Shown: positions 42,773 to 51,680 of the stretch, piece after piece
How the letters are laid out: each line of letters starts with the position of its first letter
How positions within the stretch are numbered: the stretch's first letter is position 1
Notes under the pieces: model-generated
Seen by the model: only the letters and a program-made list of their open reading frames with translations
Database searches by the model: none
Told to the model about the DNA's origin: nothing
NCBI RefSeq assembly: GCF_000236585.1
Contig: NC_017278.1
Coordinates: 682,001-746,000 of the forward strand
Length of the DNA stretch: 64,000 bases
Reading direction: 5' to 3'
From: Thermus sp. CCB_US3_UF1
GTDB taxonomy: Bacteria > Deinococcota > Deinococci > Deinococcales > Thermaceae
Position numbers and translations under genes: made by a program

Positions 42773-43309
42773 CTAAAGTTCGGAAAGGAGGTCCTTAAGG
42801 CCCAGCAAGGGATGGTGGACCTCCACCTGGTGGCCGCAGTCCTCCAGGTTGCGGTCCGCCCCGCACACCGGGCAAAGCCCCTGGCACCCTTCCTGGCACA
42901 AGACGGTGTAGGGCATCTCGGAAACGAAGGCCTCGGTGAGGAAAGGGAGGAGGTCCAGATCCGGCTCCCCGAAGGCGTAGTACTCCTCTTCCGCCTCCTC
43001 GTGGAAGACCACCTCCCCTAGGCCCTGCTGGTAGCGGAGCAGGTGCTGGAAGTGGGCGTGCACGTGGGTGGGGGTGGGTTTCAGGCAGCGGCGGCACTCC
43101 ATGAGGGCCCACCCCTCCACCTCCCCGGAGAGCCAGTACTCCTCCCCCCCCACCGAGGACACGGCCACCTGCCACCTGGCCTCCCCCTCCAGGGGGAAGC
43201 GTTCCTCCCCTACCTGGAAGGCCTCCCGCACCACCCCCGTGGCCCGGGCCGTTCCCCCTTCCTTCAAGAGGCGGGCTAGATTGATGCTGGCCACCTCGTG
43301 GTGTTCCAT
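42773..43309 (-). CDS. yceD: YceD/DUF177 protein
   Basis: The family is nearly always found before rpmF and has been linked to 23S rRNA or ribosome maturation, although its exact role is unsettled. The 178-residue protein has [14 protein letters not shown] and, near the C-terminus, [23 protein letters not shown], the conserved cysteine pairs of the family. TATACT lies seven bases before the ATG at 43309, with no ribosome binding site. rpmF follows with its own additional promoter. Confidence 0.9.
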   Translation of the reverse strand: MEHHEVASINLARLLKEGGTARATGVVREAFQVGEERFPLEGEARWQVAVSSVGGEEYWLSGEVEGWALMECRRCLKPTPTHVHAHFQHLLRYQQGLGEVVFHEEAEEEYYAFGEPDLDLLPFLTEAFVSEMPYTVLCQEGCQGLCPVCGADRNLEDCGHQVEVHHPLLGLKDLLSEL

Positions 43310-43316
43310 CCTTACA

Positions 43317-43322
43317 AGTATA
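43317..43322 (-). promoter_or_regulatory. Leaderless -10 of yceD
   Basis: TATACT on the minus strand, seven bases before the ATG at 43309. Confidence 0.6.
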
Positions 43323-43389
43323 GCCCGCAAAGGGCCTTTTTCCTAGGGGTAAGGCATAAACTTCCCGGGCGGTGCATGGGCCTTTCTGC

Positions 43390-43395
43390 TACCAT
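43390..43395 (+). promoter_or_regulatory. Leaderless -10 of the arginase gene
   Basis: TACCAT ends seven bases before the ATG at 43403. It favours that start over the ATG at 43394, which lies inside the hexamer. Confidence 0.5.
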
Positions 43396-43402
43396 GCCCC
43401 CC

Positions 43403-44269
43403 ATGGACCGGGTAGCGGTGATCGGCGTGCCCATGGACCTGGGGTCTGGGCGGCGCGGGGTGGACATGGGGCCCTCGGCCTTGCGCTACGCCCGGCTTCT
43501 GGAGGAGCTGGAGGCCCTGGGGTATGGGGTGGAGGACCTGGGGGATGTGCGCGTCCCCCTGGCGGAAACCCTAAGGGCCCGCAAGGGGCCCTACCTGGAG
43601 GAGATCCGCCAGGCGGCCTTAGAGCTCCAGGAGCGGCTTAGGGCCCTTCCCCGAGGGGTCTTCCCCATCGTCTTAGGGGGAGACCATTCCCTCAGCATGG
43701 GCTCGGTCTCCGGGGTGGCCCGGGGGCGGCTGGGGGTGGTCTGGGTGGATGCCCACGCCGACTTCAACACCCCGGAAACCAGCCCCTCCGGCAACATCCA
43801 CGGCATGCCCCTGGCGGTGCTTTCCGGCCTGGGCCACCCGAGGCTGGTGGAGGCCTTCCGGTCGGTGGACCCCAAGGACGTGGCCCTCATCGGGGTGCGG
43901 AGCATAGATCCCGGGGAAAGGCGGCTTCTAGGGGAGGCCGGGGTTTTGGTCTACACCATGCACGAGGTGGACCGCCTGGGGATAGCCCGGATCGCCGAGG
44001 AGGTGCTGGAAAGGCTTTCTGGCCTGCCCCTGCACGTTTCCCTGGATGCCGATGTCCTGGACCCCACCCTGGCCCCGGGGGTGGGGACCCCGGTGCCGGG
44101 GGGGCTTACCTACCGGGAGGCCCATCTCCTCATGGAGATCCTGGCCCAGTCGGGACGGGTGCAAAGCCTGGACCTGGTGGAGGTGAACCCCATCCTGGAC
44201 GAGAGGAACCGCACGGCGGAGATGATGGTGGGCCTGGCCTTAAGCCTCCTGGGGAAGCGGATCCTGTAG
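43403..44269 (+). CDS. rocF: Arginase (ureohydrolase family)
   Basis: It hydrolyses arginine to ornithine and urea with two manganese ions. The 288-residue protein starts MDRVAVIGVPMDLGSGRRGVDMGP and has GGDHSLSMGS, WVDAHADFNTPETSPSGNIHGMP and SLDADVLDPTLAPGVGTPVPGG, which fit arginase better than agmatinase or formiminoglutamase. The SGNIHG loop is typical of arginase. It is a single gene: its stop codon directly abuts that of the convergent gene. Confidence 0.92.
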   Translation: MDRVAVIGVPMDLGSGRRGVDMGPSALRYARLLEELEALGYGVEDLGDVRVPLAETLRARKGPYLEEIRQAALELQERLRALPRGVFPIVLGGDHSLSMGSVSGVARGRLGVVWVDAHADFNTPETSPSGNIHGMPLAVLSGLGHPRLVEAFRSVDPKDVALIGVRSIDPGERRLLGEAGVLVYTMHEVDRLGIARIAEEVLERLSGLPLHVSLDADVLDPTLAPGVGTPVPGGLTYREAHLLMEILAQSGRVQSLDLVEVNPILDERNRTAEMMVGLALSLLGKRIL

Positions 44270-44638
44270 CTAGGGCTGCCGTTCCCGCAGGGCCTGGCCC
44301 AAGGCCCTTCCCAGGAGGAAGGCCTGGCGCAAGCGAGGGTAGCCCGGGCGCCTTTTGCGGTGGAGGAGGGGTTCTAGGGCCTTCCTGGCCCACTCGCTGA
44401 CCAGGACGGGGAAGTCCAGGCCCGTTTCCAAAAAGAAGGCCTCGGCTTCCCGCCAGGCCCCCTCGAGGCGCCGGAAGAAGGCGGGGAGGTCCTTGGGGGG
44501 CGGGGCCTCGGGCCAGAGGAAGCCGCTGGTTACCCCTAGGAGCCACGCCCCGCGCAGTTCCTTGGGCAAGGCCTCCGCCCCCCGGGCCACGTAGGCCAAG
44601 GGGTCCTTGCGCAAGAGCTCAGGGGACAGGCGGTCCAC
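44270..44638 (-). CDS. Unrecognised small soluble protein
   Basis: The 122-residue protein is not recognised. It is mainly helical and charged (LPAFFRRLEGAWREAEAFFLETGLDFPVLVSEWARKAL) and has no cysteine, signal or membrane segment. The start is GTG 44638, preceded by TAGAGT (44655-44650) at 11 bases, with AGGGG in between that could act as a ribosome binding site. It lies between the complex I operon and arginase and abuts the arginase stop without a gap. Confidence 0.6.
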   Translation of the reverse strand: MDRLSPELLRKDPLAYVARGAEALPKELRGAWLLGVTSGFLWPEAPPPKDLPAFFRRLEGAWREAEAFFLETGLDFPVLVSEWARKALEPLLHRKRRPGYPRLRQAFLLGRALGQALRERQP

Positions 44639-44675
44639 GGTTTGCCCCTACTCTAGCCCGGTGCCCGGGCAAAGG

Positions 44676-44700
44676 CAAGGGGGCCTCTTGGGCCCCCTTG
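44676..44700 (-). terminator. Terminator of the nuo operon
   Basis: CAAGGGGGCC and GGCCCCCTTG form a ten-base-pair stem with a five-base loop after nuoN. The T run is weak (CCTTTG). Confidence 0.7.
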
Positions 44701-44717
44701 ACCAGTGGATGCCGAGC

Positions 44718-46001
44718 CTAGCCTCCCAGGGCGAAGGCGGGGAGGAGGGCCCCCGGGAAAAGGCCCAGGAGGAGGAGGAAGAGGGCTACCAGGAAGGCCA
44801 CGCCCCGGGCCAGGGGCCGAGGTGCGGTGGCCGCCTCCCCCTTTTGGAAGACGGCCAGGCCCAGGCCCAGGTAGTAGTAAGCGCTCACCGCGCTGGTGAG
44901 GAGGGCCAGGACCAGAAGCCCCCACTGCCCGGCCTTGGCCGCCTCGGTGAAGACCAGATACTTCCCCCAGAAGCCGGCCAAAGGCGGCAGGCCCAGGAGG
45001 GAGAGGGCGGCCACCAGGAGGGCCAGGCCCAGGAGGGGGTCGCGGTGGAAGAGGCCTCGGAGGCCCTCCAGGGGTATCCGGTCGGGGGAGAGCTCGGAGA
45101 GGACGGCGAAGGCGAGCCCGGTGGCCAGGACATAGGTGAGGAGGTAGAAGCCCAAGGCCTGGGCGTTCCCCGTGTAGAGGGCCAGGGCCATGTACCCTGC
45201 ATGGGCGATGGAGGAGTAGGCCAGAAGCCGCTTGGCCTCCTTCTGGGCCAAAGCCGCCAGGTTGCCCACCAAGACCGAGAGGGCGATGAGAAGGCCCAAG
45301 GCCTCAGGGGCCCCTGGGGCGGCCACCCTTAGGAGGGCGGCGAAGGCCGCGGCCTTCACCCCCGTGGCCATGAAGAGGACCACCGGGGTGGGGCTACCCT
45401 GGTAGACGTCGGGGGTCCAGAAGTGGAAGGGGGCCAGGGCCACCTTGAAGCCCAGGCCCACCAGGAGGAGGCCTAAGGCCAGGGCGTAGAGGGGGCCCTC
45501 CCCAGGGGTGCCGGCCAGGAGGCTGCCCGTGGCCCCGTAGTGGAGGGCGGTGCCATAGAGGAAGAAGGCCGCGGCCAACGCCCCTAGGAGGAAGTACTTG
45601 AGGGCGGCCTCCAAGCCTTCCCCCCGCCGCCAGGTGGCTAGGGCATAAAGGGGTAGGGAGAGGGCCTCGAGGGCCACCAGCATCAGGATCAGGTTCTTGG
45701 TGGAGGCCAAAAGGTGCATCCCGGTGACGGCGTAGAGCACCAGGAGGTAGAACTCAAACCGCCGGGTGCGCACCAAGCCCACCGTCCAGAGCCCCCCCAG
45801 GAGGGCCAGCAGGGTAAAGGCCCGGCTCACCCCGTCCACCTGGTAGGGCCCGAAGGCCTCGGCCCGTCCCCAGGTGGCGAGGAGGGCCAGGACCCCCAGG
45901 GAAAGCCCCAGGAGGGTGAGCCGTTTGAAAATCCCAACGGATACAAAGAAACCCAGAAGGGTCAGGACCACGGAAAAGAGGGCCAGGACCAGGAGGGTCA
46001 T
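44718..46001 (-). CDS. nuoN: NADH-quinone oxidoreductase subunit N (Nqo14)
   Basis: An antiporter-like proton-pumping subunit in the membrane arm of complex I. The 427-residue protein has about fourteen helices and the conserved transport segment LGLGFKVALAPFHFWTPDVYQGSPTPVVLFMATGVKAAAF, with key lysines, and YSSIAHAGYMALAL. It is the last gene of the operon and starts by ATGA overlap with nuoM, within a 19-base sequence repeated at the nuoH-nuoI junction. Confidence 0.97.
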   Translation of the reverse strand: MTLLVLALFSVVLTLLGFFVSVGIFKRLTLLGLSLGVLALLATWGRAEAFGPYQVDGVSRAFTLLALLGGLWTVGLVRTRRFEFYLLVLYAVTGMHLLASTKNLILMLVALEALSLPLYALATWRRGEGLEAALKYFLLGALAAAFFLYGTALHYGATGSLLAGTPGEGPLYALALGLLLVGLGFKVALAPFHFWTPDVYQGSPTPVVLFMATGVKAAAFAALLRVAAPGAPEALGLLIALSVLVGNLAALAQKEAKRLLAYSSIAHAGYMALALYTGNAQALGFYLLTYVLATGLAFAVLSELSPDRIPLEGLRGLFHRDPLLGLALLVAALSLLGLPPLAGFWGKYLVFTEAAKAGQWGLLVLALLTSAVSAYYYLGLGLAVFQKGEAATAPRPLARGVAFLVALFLLLLGLFPGALLPAFALGG

Positions 46002-46012
46002 GCGCCACCTCC
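45994..46012 (-). repeat. 19-base repeat at the nuoM-nuoN junction
   Basis: GGAGGTGGCGCATGACCCT holds the ribosome binding site and start of nuoN and encodes the last residues GGA of NuoM. The identical sequence occurs at 50585-50603. Confidence 0.9.
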
Positions 46013-47407
46013 AAGGAGCTGGGCGAAGGCCTCCGCCAAGGGCCTAAGGCCTTCTAAGAAGAAGCCGGGGAAGACCCCCATGAGGACCAAGGCGGCCACC
46101 GCCAGGAAGGCGAAGGGCCATTCCTCCTGGGCCAGGTCCTTTACCCCCTTGTCCCCCCTTTCCCAGAAGACCCTTTGGAAGGCGGTGAGGGCGTAGGCGG
46201 CCCCGGCGATCACCGAGAGGAAGGCCAAGGCGGTAAGCCAGGGGCTGGCCTGGTAGGCCCCAAGCAGGGTGAGGAACTCCCCAGGGAAGCCGGAAAGCCC
46301 CGGCAGGCCCACCATGGCCAGAAAGAGGAAGAGGGCCAGGGCGGCGAGGCCCGGGGCGCTTTGGGCCAGGCCCCGGTAGCGGCCTATCTCCAGGGTGTGC
46401 ACCCGCTCGTATAGCCTCCCCGCCAGGAGGAAAAGCCCCCCGGTGTAGATCCCGCTGGCGGCCAGAAGGTAAAGCCCGCCCAAGGCCCCTTCCTCGGTGC
46501 CGGAGAAGACCCCCAAGGCCGCCACCCCCATGTGGGAGATCCCCGCATAGGCCAGGAGGGTCTTGAAGTCCTGGGCAGAGAAGGCCACCCAGGCCCCATA
46601 CAAGGCGCCCAGGGCGGCCAGGAGGAGAAGAAGGCCCTGGAGCTCGGCGAACCCCTCGGGGGCCAGGGGGATGGCGAAGCGGAAGAAGGCGAAAACCCCC
46701 ACCTTGTACAGGGTGCCCAGGGCGTCCGCCAGGCCGGAGGGGTGGTTCTCCTGGTGGAAGAGGGGCAGCCAGGCGTGGAGGGGGAAGAGGGGGGTCTTGA
46801 TGGCAAAGGCCAAGGCGAAGCCCAGGAAGACCCAGAAGGCCGCACTCCCCTTCACCGGGTGGGCCAGGAGGTCGGAGAGGAGGAAGGTGGGGCTTCCCCC
46901 CAGGACCTTCACCGCCAGGATGGCGGCCAGCATGGGCAAGGAACCGGCCAGGGTGAAGAGGAGGAAGGTGTAAAGGGCCCGCACCCGTCCCGCCCCCCCG
47001 TAGAGGAGGAGCATGAGGAGGGCGGGGATCAGGGCCGCCTCAAAGAAGAGGTAGAAGACCACCAGATCCCTGGCGGCGAAAAGCCCCAGGAGGAGGCCCT
47101 CCATCAAGAGGGCCAGGCCCAGGAACCGCCCCTCCACCCGGGCCACCAGGGCCCCCAGGAAGACCGTAAGCCCGAGGGTGAGGAAGAAGAGGGCGGAAAG
47201 CCCGTCCAGGCCGAAGGCCCAGTAGACCCCTGCCCCGGGCAGAAGGGGGAGTTCCACCCCGTGGGCCACCCCTCCCGGGTGGGTCAGGAAGAGGTAGAGG
47301 TTGAGGAGGAAGCCGAGCCCCGCCCCCAGGAGGCCTAAGACCCGGGGCAGGCCCAAAAGGAGCAGGATGCCGAACAGGATGGGTAGGAGGATGGCCAAGA
47401 CTACCAC
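45998..47407 (-). CDS. nuoM: NADH-quinone oxidoreductase subunit M (Nqo13)
   Basis: The second antiporter-like pumping subunit of complex I. The 469-residue protein has about fourteen membrane helices and the conserved [45 protein letters not shown] and [13 protein letters not shown]. It starts at GTG 47407, seven bases into the end of nuoL, within a 16-base sequence repeated at nuoA-nuoB. It ends -GGGA, encoded by the nuoN ribosome binding site. Confidence 0.97.
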   Translation of the reverse strand: MVVLAILLPILFGILLLLGLPRVLGLLGAGLGFLLNLYLFLTHPGGVAHGVELPLLPGAGVYWAFGLDGLSALFFLTLGLTVFLGALVARVEGRFLGLALLMEGLLLGLFAARDLVVFYLFFEAALIPALLMLLLYGGAGRVRALYTFLLFTLAGSLPMLAAILAVKVLGGSPTFLLSDLLAHPVKGSAAFWVFLGFALAFAIKTPLFPLHAWLPLFHQENHPSGLADALGTLYKVGVFAFFRFAIPLAPEGFAELQGLLLLLAALGALYGAWVAFSAQDFKTLLAYAGISHMGVAALGVFSGTEEGALGGLYLLAASGIYTGGLFLLAGRLYERVHTLEIGRYRGLAQSAPGLAALALFLFLAMVGLPGLSGFPGEFLTLLGAYQASPWLTALAFLSVIAGAAYALTAFQRVFWERGDKGVKDLAQEEWPFAFLAVAALVLMGVFPGFFLEGLRPLAEAFAQLLGGGA

Positions 47408-49221
47408 CGCATCACCCCCAAGAGGACCAGGACGCCTACCACGAAGAGGAGGGCGTAGACCCTAAGGTAGCCGGCTTGCAGCCGGGCCGCTCCTTGTCCT
47501 AAGGAGCGCACCCCACCCCCCAGGCCAAAGTAGCCGCGAAGAAGGCCGGCATCCCCATAGAAGAGGGCCTCGGCCAGGGCCTTGAGGGGGTTGACCAGGA
47601 GGGCGTTGTAGAGGCGGTCCACATAGAAGCTCTCCCGGCTCCAGGCCTCAAAGGCCTGGTACCAGGCGGGAAGGGCCTTGCGCTGGAAGAAGGTGTAGCC
47701 AAGCCAGAGGCCCAGAAGGGCCACGGCCCCCGAGAGGGCGATGAGCCCCCACTCCGCCCCCAAGGAGAGGTGGTGGTGCTCCAGCTCCGCCAGAGCCGGC
47801 TTCAGGTAGGGCATGAGGAGGTTGGGCAAGGGATGGGGCAGGGCCAGATACCCCGCCAGCACCGAGCCCAGGGCCAGAAGGTGGTTGGGCCAGAGCATGA
47901 CGGGCGGGGCCTCGTGGGGGTGGTGGTGGCCCCTTTCCTCACCCAGGAAGACCAGGACGAACCAGCGCATGGCGTACATGGCCGTAAGCACCGCCACCAG
48001 AAGGGCCCCCACGTAGAACCCTACCCCCCCAAAGGGGTAGGTGAGGGTGGCGGTGAGGATGGCGTCCTTGGACCAGAAGCCCGAGAGGAGGGGAAGCCCT
48101 CCCAGGGCCAAGGCTCCGATGAGGCCGTGCCAGCGGGTCAGGGGCAGGTGCTTCCAAAGCCCGCCCATCTTGCGCACGTCCTGTTCCCCGCCCAGGGCGT
48201 GGATCACGCTGCCCGAGGCCAGGAAAAGGAGGGCCTTAAAGAAGGCGTGGGTGAAGACGTGGAAGAGGGCCACCCAGTAGGCCCCCACCCCGGCGGCCAG
48301 GAACATGTACCCCAGCTGGCTGATGGTGGAGTAGGCGACAATCTTCTTGATATCGTTCTGCCCAAAGGCGGAAAGGGCCCCGTAAAAGGCGGTGAGGAGG
48401 CCGATGACGGCGATGGTATAGGAAACGTCGGGAAGGACGCTGTAGAGGAAGGAGCTTCGGGCCACCAGGTAGACCCCGGCGGTCACCATGGTGGCGGCAT
48501 GGATGAGGGCGGAAACCGGGGTGGGGCCGGCCATGGCGTCGGGGAGCCAGACCATGAGGGGCACCTGGGCGCTTTTCCCCACCGCCCCCAGGAAGAGGAA
48601 GAGGCCGGCCAGGGCCAGGAGGCTGGGGTTCTTCAAGGGCCCTTCCAGGGCCTCCTTGAGCTCGGAGATGGAGAGGGTGCCGTAGAGGGCCCAGAGGATG
48701 GCCATGCCCAGCATGAAGCCCAGGTCGCCGATGCGGTTCACGATGAAGGCCTTGCGGGCGCTATCGGCGTACTGGGTGTTCTGGTACCAGAAGCCGATGA
48801 GGAGGAAGCTGGCCAGGCCCACCCCTTCCCAGCCGATGAACATCACCGGGTAGCTATCGGCCAGGACCAGGGTGAGCATCATGGCGATGAAGAGGTTGAA
48901 GTAGGCGAAGAAGCGGCTGTAGCCGGGATCCCCGTGCATGTAGCCGATGGCGTAGACGTGGATGAGGAAGCCCACCCCGGCCACGATCATGAGCATGAAG
49001 CCGGAAAGGTTGTCTAGGAGGAGGCTGAAGGGGATCCCAGGAAGCCATTCCACCTGGAAGCGGGCCCCGCCCTGGAGGAGGAGGCCCACCCCCAGGAGGA
49101 AGGAGGCCAGGACCAATCCCGAGGCCAGCACCCCGGGCCAAGGCTCCCGCATCCGCTTGCCGAAAAGGCCCAAGAGGGCGAACCCCAGAAGGGGAAGGAG
49201 GATGGTGAGAAGCAAGGCCAT
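47401..49221 (-). CDS. nuoL: NADH-quinone oxidoreductase subunit L (Nqo12)
   Basis: The distal antiporter-like subunit, which also carries the long lateral helix along the membrane arm. The 606-residue protein has about sixteen helices, [44 protein letters not shown] with its conserved lysine and histidines, and [15 protein letters not shown]. Length equals the Thermus family norm. The gap to nuoK is two bases. The end LGVMRW overlaps the nuoM start. Confidence 0.97.
   Translation of the reverse strand: MALLLTILLPLLGFALLGLFGKRMREPWPGVLASGLVLASFLLGVGLLLQGGARFQVEWLPGIPFSLLLDNLSGFMLMIVAGVGFLIHVYAIGYMHGDPGYSRFFAYFNLFIAMMLTLVLADSYPVMFIGWEGVGLASFLLIGFWYQNTQYADSARKAFIVNRIGDLGFMLGMAILWALYGTLSISELKEALEGPLKNPSLLALAGLFLFLGAVGKSAQVPLMVWLPDAMAGPTPVSALIHAATMVTAGVYLVARSSFLYSVLPDVSYTIAVIGLLTAFYGALSAFGQNDIKKIVAYSTISQLGYMFLAAGVGAYWVALFHVFTHAFFKALLFLASGSVIHALGGEQDVRKMGGLWKHLPLTRWHGLIGALALGGLPLLSGFWSKDAILTATLTYPFGGVGFYVGALLVAVLTAMYAMRWFVLVFLGEERGHHHPHEAPPVMLWPNHLLALGSVLAGYLALPHPLPNLLMPYLKPALAELEHHHLSLGAEWGLIALSGAVALLGLWLGYTFFQRKALPAWYQAFEAWSRESFYVDRLYNALLVNPLKALAEALFYGDAGLLRGYFGLGGGVRSLGQGAARLQAGYLRVYALLFVVGVLVLLGVMRW
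47404..47419 (-). repeat. 16-base repeat at the nuoL-nuoM junction
   Basis: GGGGGTGATGCGGTGG on the minus strand spans the end of nuoL and the GTG start of nuoM. The identical sequence is at 58283-58298, over the end of nuoA and the GTG start of nuoB. Confidence 0.9.
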
Positions 49222-49223
49222 GC

Positions 49224-49511
49224 TTACCCCCTAAGCTCGGAAAGGTCGTCCACCGCGGTGCTTTCCCGGTGGCGGAAGATGGCCACGATGAGGCCGAGCC
49301 CCACCGCCACCTCCGCGGCGGCGATGGCGATGACCATGAGGGCGGCCACCTGGCCCTCGAGGCCGTACGCCCGGGCGAAGCCCACCAAGGAGAGGTTGGC
49401 CGCGTTCAGCATCAGCTCAATGGAGAGGAAGACCAAAATGGCGGTCCTCCGGGTGAGCACCCCATACACCCCCAGGGCGAAGAGGAGGGCCGAGGCGAAG
49501 AGGTAGCTCAT
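49224..49511 (-). CDS. nuoK: NADH-quinone oxidoreductase subunit K (Nqo11)
   Basis: A three-helix membrane subunit with glutamates in the proton path. The 95-residue protein has [21 protein letters not shown] with the first conserved glutamate and [22 protein letters not shown] with the second. Length is normal. The ATG overlaps the nuoJ stop (ATGA), and GGAGGTGGTGGG at the end of nuoJ provides its ribosome binding site. Confidence 0.97.
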   Translation of the reverse strand: MSYLFASALLFALGVYGVLTRRTAILVFLSIELMLNAANLSLVGFARAYGLEGQVAALMVIAIAAAEVAVGLGLIVAIFRHRESTAVDDLSELRG

Positions 49512-50047
49512 CCCACCACCTCCTTCTCCTCCTTGCGCTCCTCGGGGCGCAGGGCGTCCAGGGGCCGGCTGGGCTGGACCAGGGCCACGGCCACCACCGT
49601 GGCCGCCATGAGGAGGAAGCCCACCGCCAGGAGGACGAGGAGCCAGTCCCCGTAGAGGAGGGGCCCCAGGGCCTGGGGCAGCCCTCCTCCCAGATCCTTC
49701 TGGAAGCTAAGCCCCAGGCCCACCATCCCCGAAAGCAGGAAAAGGCCTACCCCCAGGGCCAGAAGGGCAGCCAGGGGCTTGGAGCGCACCAGGGGATCAA
49801 ACCCCACCTCCCCCTGGGCGGCGAAGAGGAGCATGATGACAAAGAGGAAGAGGACCACGATGGCCCCGGCGTACACGATGATCTGGATAAAGCCTAAGAA
49901 GCGTGCGTCCAGGGCCACGTAGGCCCCGGCCAGGACCAGAAAGTTGGCGATGAGGGCCAAGGCGGCGTGGATGGCGTTGCGCAGAGTCACCACCAGGACC
50001 CCGGTGCCGAGGAGGAGGAAGAGGGCCAAGGCTTCCCAAGGGCTCAC
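49508..50047 (-). CDS. nuoJ: NADH-quinone oxidoreductase subunit J (Nqo10)
   Basis: A five-helix membrane subunit at the junction to the hydrophilic arm. The 179-residue protein has [31 protein letters not shown], which includes the pi-bulge helix important for coupling. The start is a GTG that overlaps the nuoI stop (GTGA). The C-terminal tail is charged ([13 protein letters not shown]), and its last codons form the ribosome binding site of nuoK. Confidence 0.96.
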   Translation of the reverse strand: MSPWEALALFLLLGTGVLVVTLRNAIHAALALIANFLVLAGAYVALDARFLGFIQIIVYAGAIVVLFLFVIMLLFAAQGEVGFDPLVRSKPLAALLALGVGLFLLSGMVGLGLSFQKDLGGGLPQALGPLLYGDWLLVLLAVGFLLMAATVVAVALVQPSRPLDALRPEERKEEKEVVG

Positions 50048-50592
50048 CGCTTCCCTCCTTCCGTGGGGGCTTGGAAGCCCTCCAGCTCCGGGCGAACGTA
50101 GGGCACCACGTAGCCGGGCTTGACCGGCTTTCCGGTCATCTTGGCCTCCCGCCGCTGGGGTTTGGTGCCCTGGATGTCCACCAGCATGTCCTCTTTGCCG
50201 TAGATGAGGTCGGAGTACTGGTAATCCGCCATCTCAAAGTCGTACCCCAGGACGATGGCCCCCGTGGGGCAGGCCTCCTCGCAGAGCCCGCAGAAGATGC
50301 AGCGGAGCATGTTGATCTCGTAGACCTTGGCGTACCGCTCCCCTGCGGAGACCGGGTTTTCCGGGTCGTTCTCCGCGGGCTCCACGTAGATGGCGTAGGC
50401 GGGGCAGGCGGCGGCGCACAAGGAGCAGCCGATGCACTTCTCCAGGCCGTTGGGGTGCCGGGTGAGGACGTGGCGGCCATGGAAGCGGGGCTTGAGGGCC
50501 ACGGGGGCGTCGGGGTAGGGGACGGTGACGGGCTTGGAGAAAAGGTACTTGAGGGTGATTCCCAGGCTCTGGGCCAGGGCTTTCAGGGTCAT
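50044..50592 (-). CDS. nuoI: NADH-quinone oxidoreductase subunit I (Nqo9)
   Basis: A peripheral iron-sulfur subunit that holds clusters N6a and N6b. The 182-residue protein has two complete 4Fe-4S motifs, [12 protein letters not shown] and [12 protein letters not shown], in a ferredoxin fold. An N-terminal amphipathic part anchors it to the membrane arm. Its ATG is coupled by ATGA to nuoH inside the 19-base repeat that recurs before nuoN. Confidence 0.97.
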   Translation of the reverse strand: MTLKALAQSLGITLKYLFSKPVTVPYPDAPVALKPRFHGRHVLTRHPNGLEKCIGCSLCAAACPAYAIYVEPAENDPENPVSAGERYAKVYEINMLRCIFCGLCEEACPTGAIVLGYDFEMADYQYSDLIYGKEDMLVDIQGTKPQRREAKMTGKPVKPGYVVPYVRPELEGFQAPTEGGKR

Positions 50593-50603
50593 GCGCCACC
50601 TCC
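50585..50603 (-). repeat. 19-base repeat at the nuoH-nuoI junction
   Basis: GGAGGTGGCGCATGACCCT is identical to 45994-46012. Here it encodes the last residues GGA of NuoH and the start of NuoI. Confidence 0.9.
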
Positions 50604-51680
50604 TTTGCGTACGGGCTTGGGGCTATACAAGAGGCCGCCCAGGAGGACCAGGAAGCTCAGGCCGGAGAGGTAGAGGAGGTAGGTCTTGGGCAGGCCCAGG
50701 GCCACCACCAAGGCGGTGACCAGGAACCACAGGAGGGCCACCGGGAAGAGGAAGCCCCAGCCAAAGCGCAGGAGCTGATCGTAGCGCAGGCGGAACCAGG
50801 TGGCCCGGATCCAGATGAAGAAGAAGAGGAAGAAGGCGATCTTGAGGAACATCCAGAGGTAAGGGACGTTGGCGAAGGGCATGGTCCAGCCGCCCAGGAA
50901 GAGGGTGGGGATGAGGGCGCTGGCGGTGATGAAGTGGATGTACTCCGTCATCTGGAAGAGGGCCCACTTGATGGAGCTGTACTCCGTGTGGTACCCCCCC
51001 ACCAGCTCCTGCTCGGCCTCGGGTAGGTCAAAGGGGGTGCGGGCGGCCTCAGCCAGGGCGGCGATGGTGTAGACCACGAAGGCGGGGAAGGCGTAGAGGA
51101 AGAGCCAGCCGTGCTCCGCCTGCCAGTTGACGATATCGTTCAGGTTCAGGCTGCCCACCAGGAGGACCGGGGCGAGGAGGGCGATGCCCAGGCCCAGCTC
51201 GTAGGAGATGAGGCTGGCCGAGGAGCGCAAGGAGCCCAGGAGGCTGTACTTGCTCCCCGAGGCCCAGCCCGCCAGGAAGATGCCGTAGATGGCCATCTCG
51301 CTCACGGCGAAGAGGTAGAGGAGGCCCAGGTCCAGGTTGACCACCCAGGGCTGGTAGCCGAAGAAGCTTCCCGGGGGGCCGAAGGGGATGGCCCCGAAGG
51401 CCAGGAGGGCGAAGACCACGCCCAGGAGGGGGGCCAGGACGAAGAGAACCTTGTCGGCCCGCTCCACCACCAGGTCTTCCTTGAAAATGCTCTTGATGGC
51501 GTCGGCGATGGGCTGGAAGAGGCCCCAGGGGCCTACCCGGTTGGGGCCCTGACGGATCTGGAAGCGGGCCAGGAGCCTGCGCTCAATCAGGGTCATGAAG
51601 GCGAAGGCGGTGAGGAGGCCCACCACCACCAAAAAGGCCTTCAAGGCCACCATCCAGTAGGGGTCCAGGGGGTAGCTCAT
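50589..51680 (-). CDS. nuoH: NADH-quinone oxidoreductase subunit H (Nqo8)
   Basis: The membrane subunit that forms much of the quinone chamber. The 363-residue protein has nine helices and the conserved loops [37 protein letters not shown] and [32 protein letters not shown]. It starts by ATGA overlap with nuoG and ends -KGGGA, encoded by the ribosome binding site of nuoI. Confidence 0.97.
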   Translation of the reverse strand: MSYPLDPYWMVALKAFLVVVGLLTAFAFMTLIERRLLARFQIRQGPNRVGPWGLFQPIADAIKSIFKEDLVVERADKVLFVLAPLLGVVFALLAFGAIPFGPPGSFFGYQPWVVNLDLGLLYLFAVSEMAIYGIFLAGWASGSKYSLLGSLRSSASLISYELGLGIALLAPVLLVGSLNLNDIVNWQAEHGWLFLYAFPAFVVYTIAALAEAARTPFDLPEAEQELVGGYHTEYSSIKWALFQMTEYIHFITASALIPTLFLGGWTMPFANVPYLWMFLKIAFFLFFFIWIRATWFRLRYDQLLRFGWGFLFPVALLWFLVTALVVALGLPKTYLLYLSGLSFLVLLGGLLYSPKPVRKGGGA

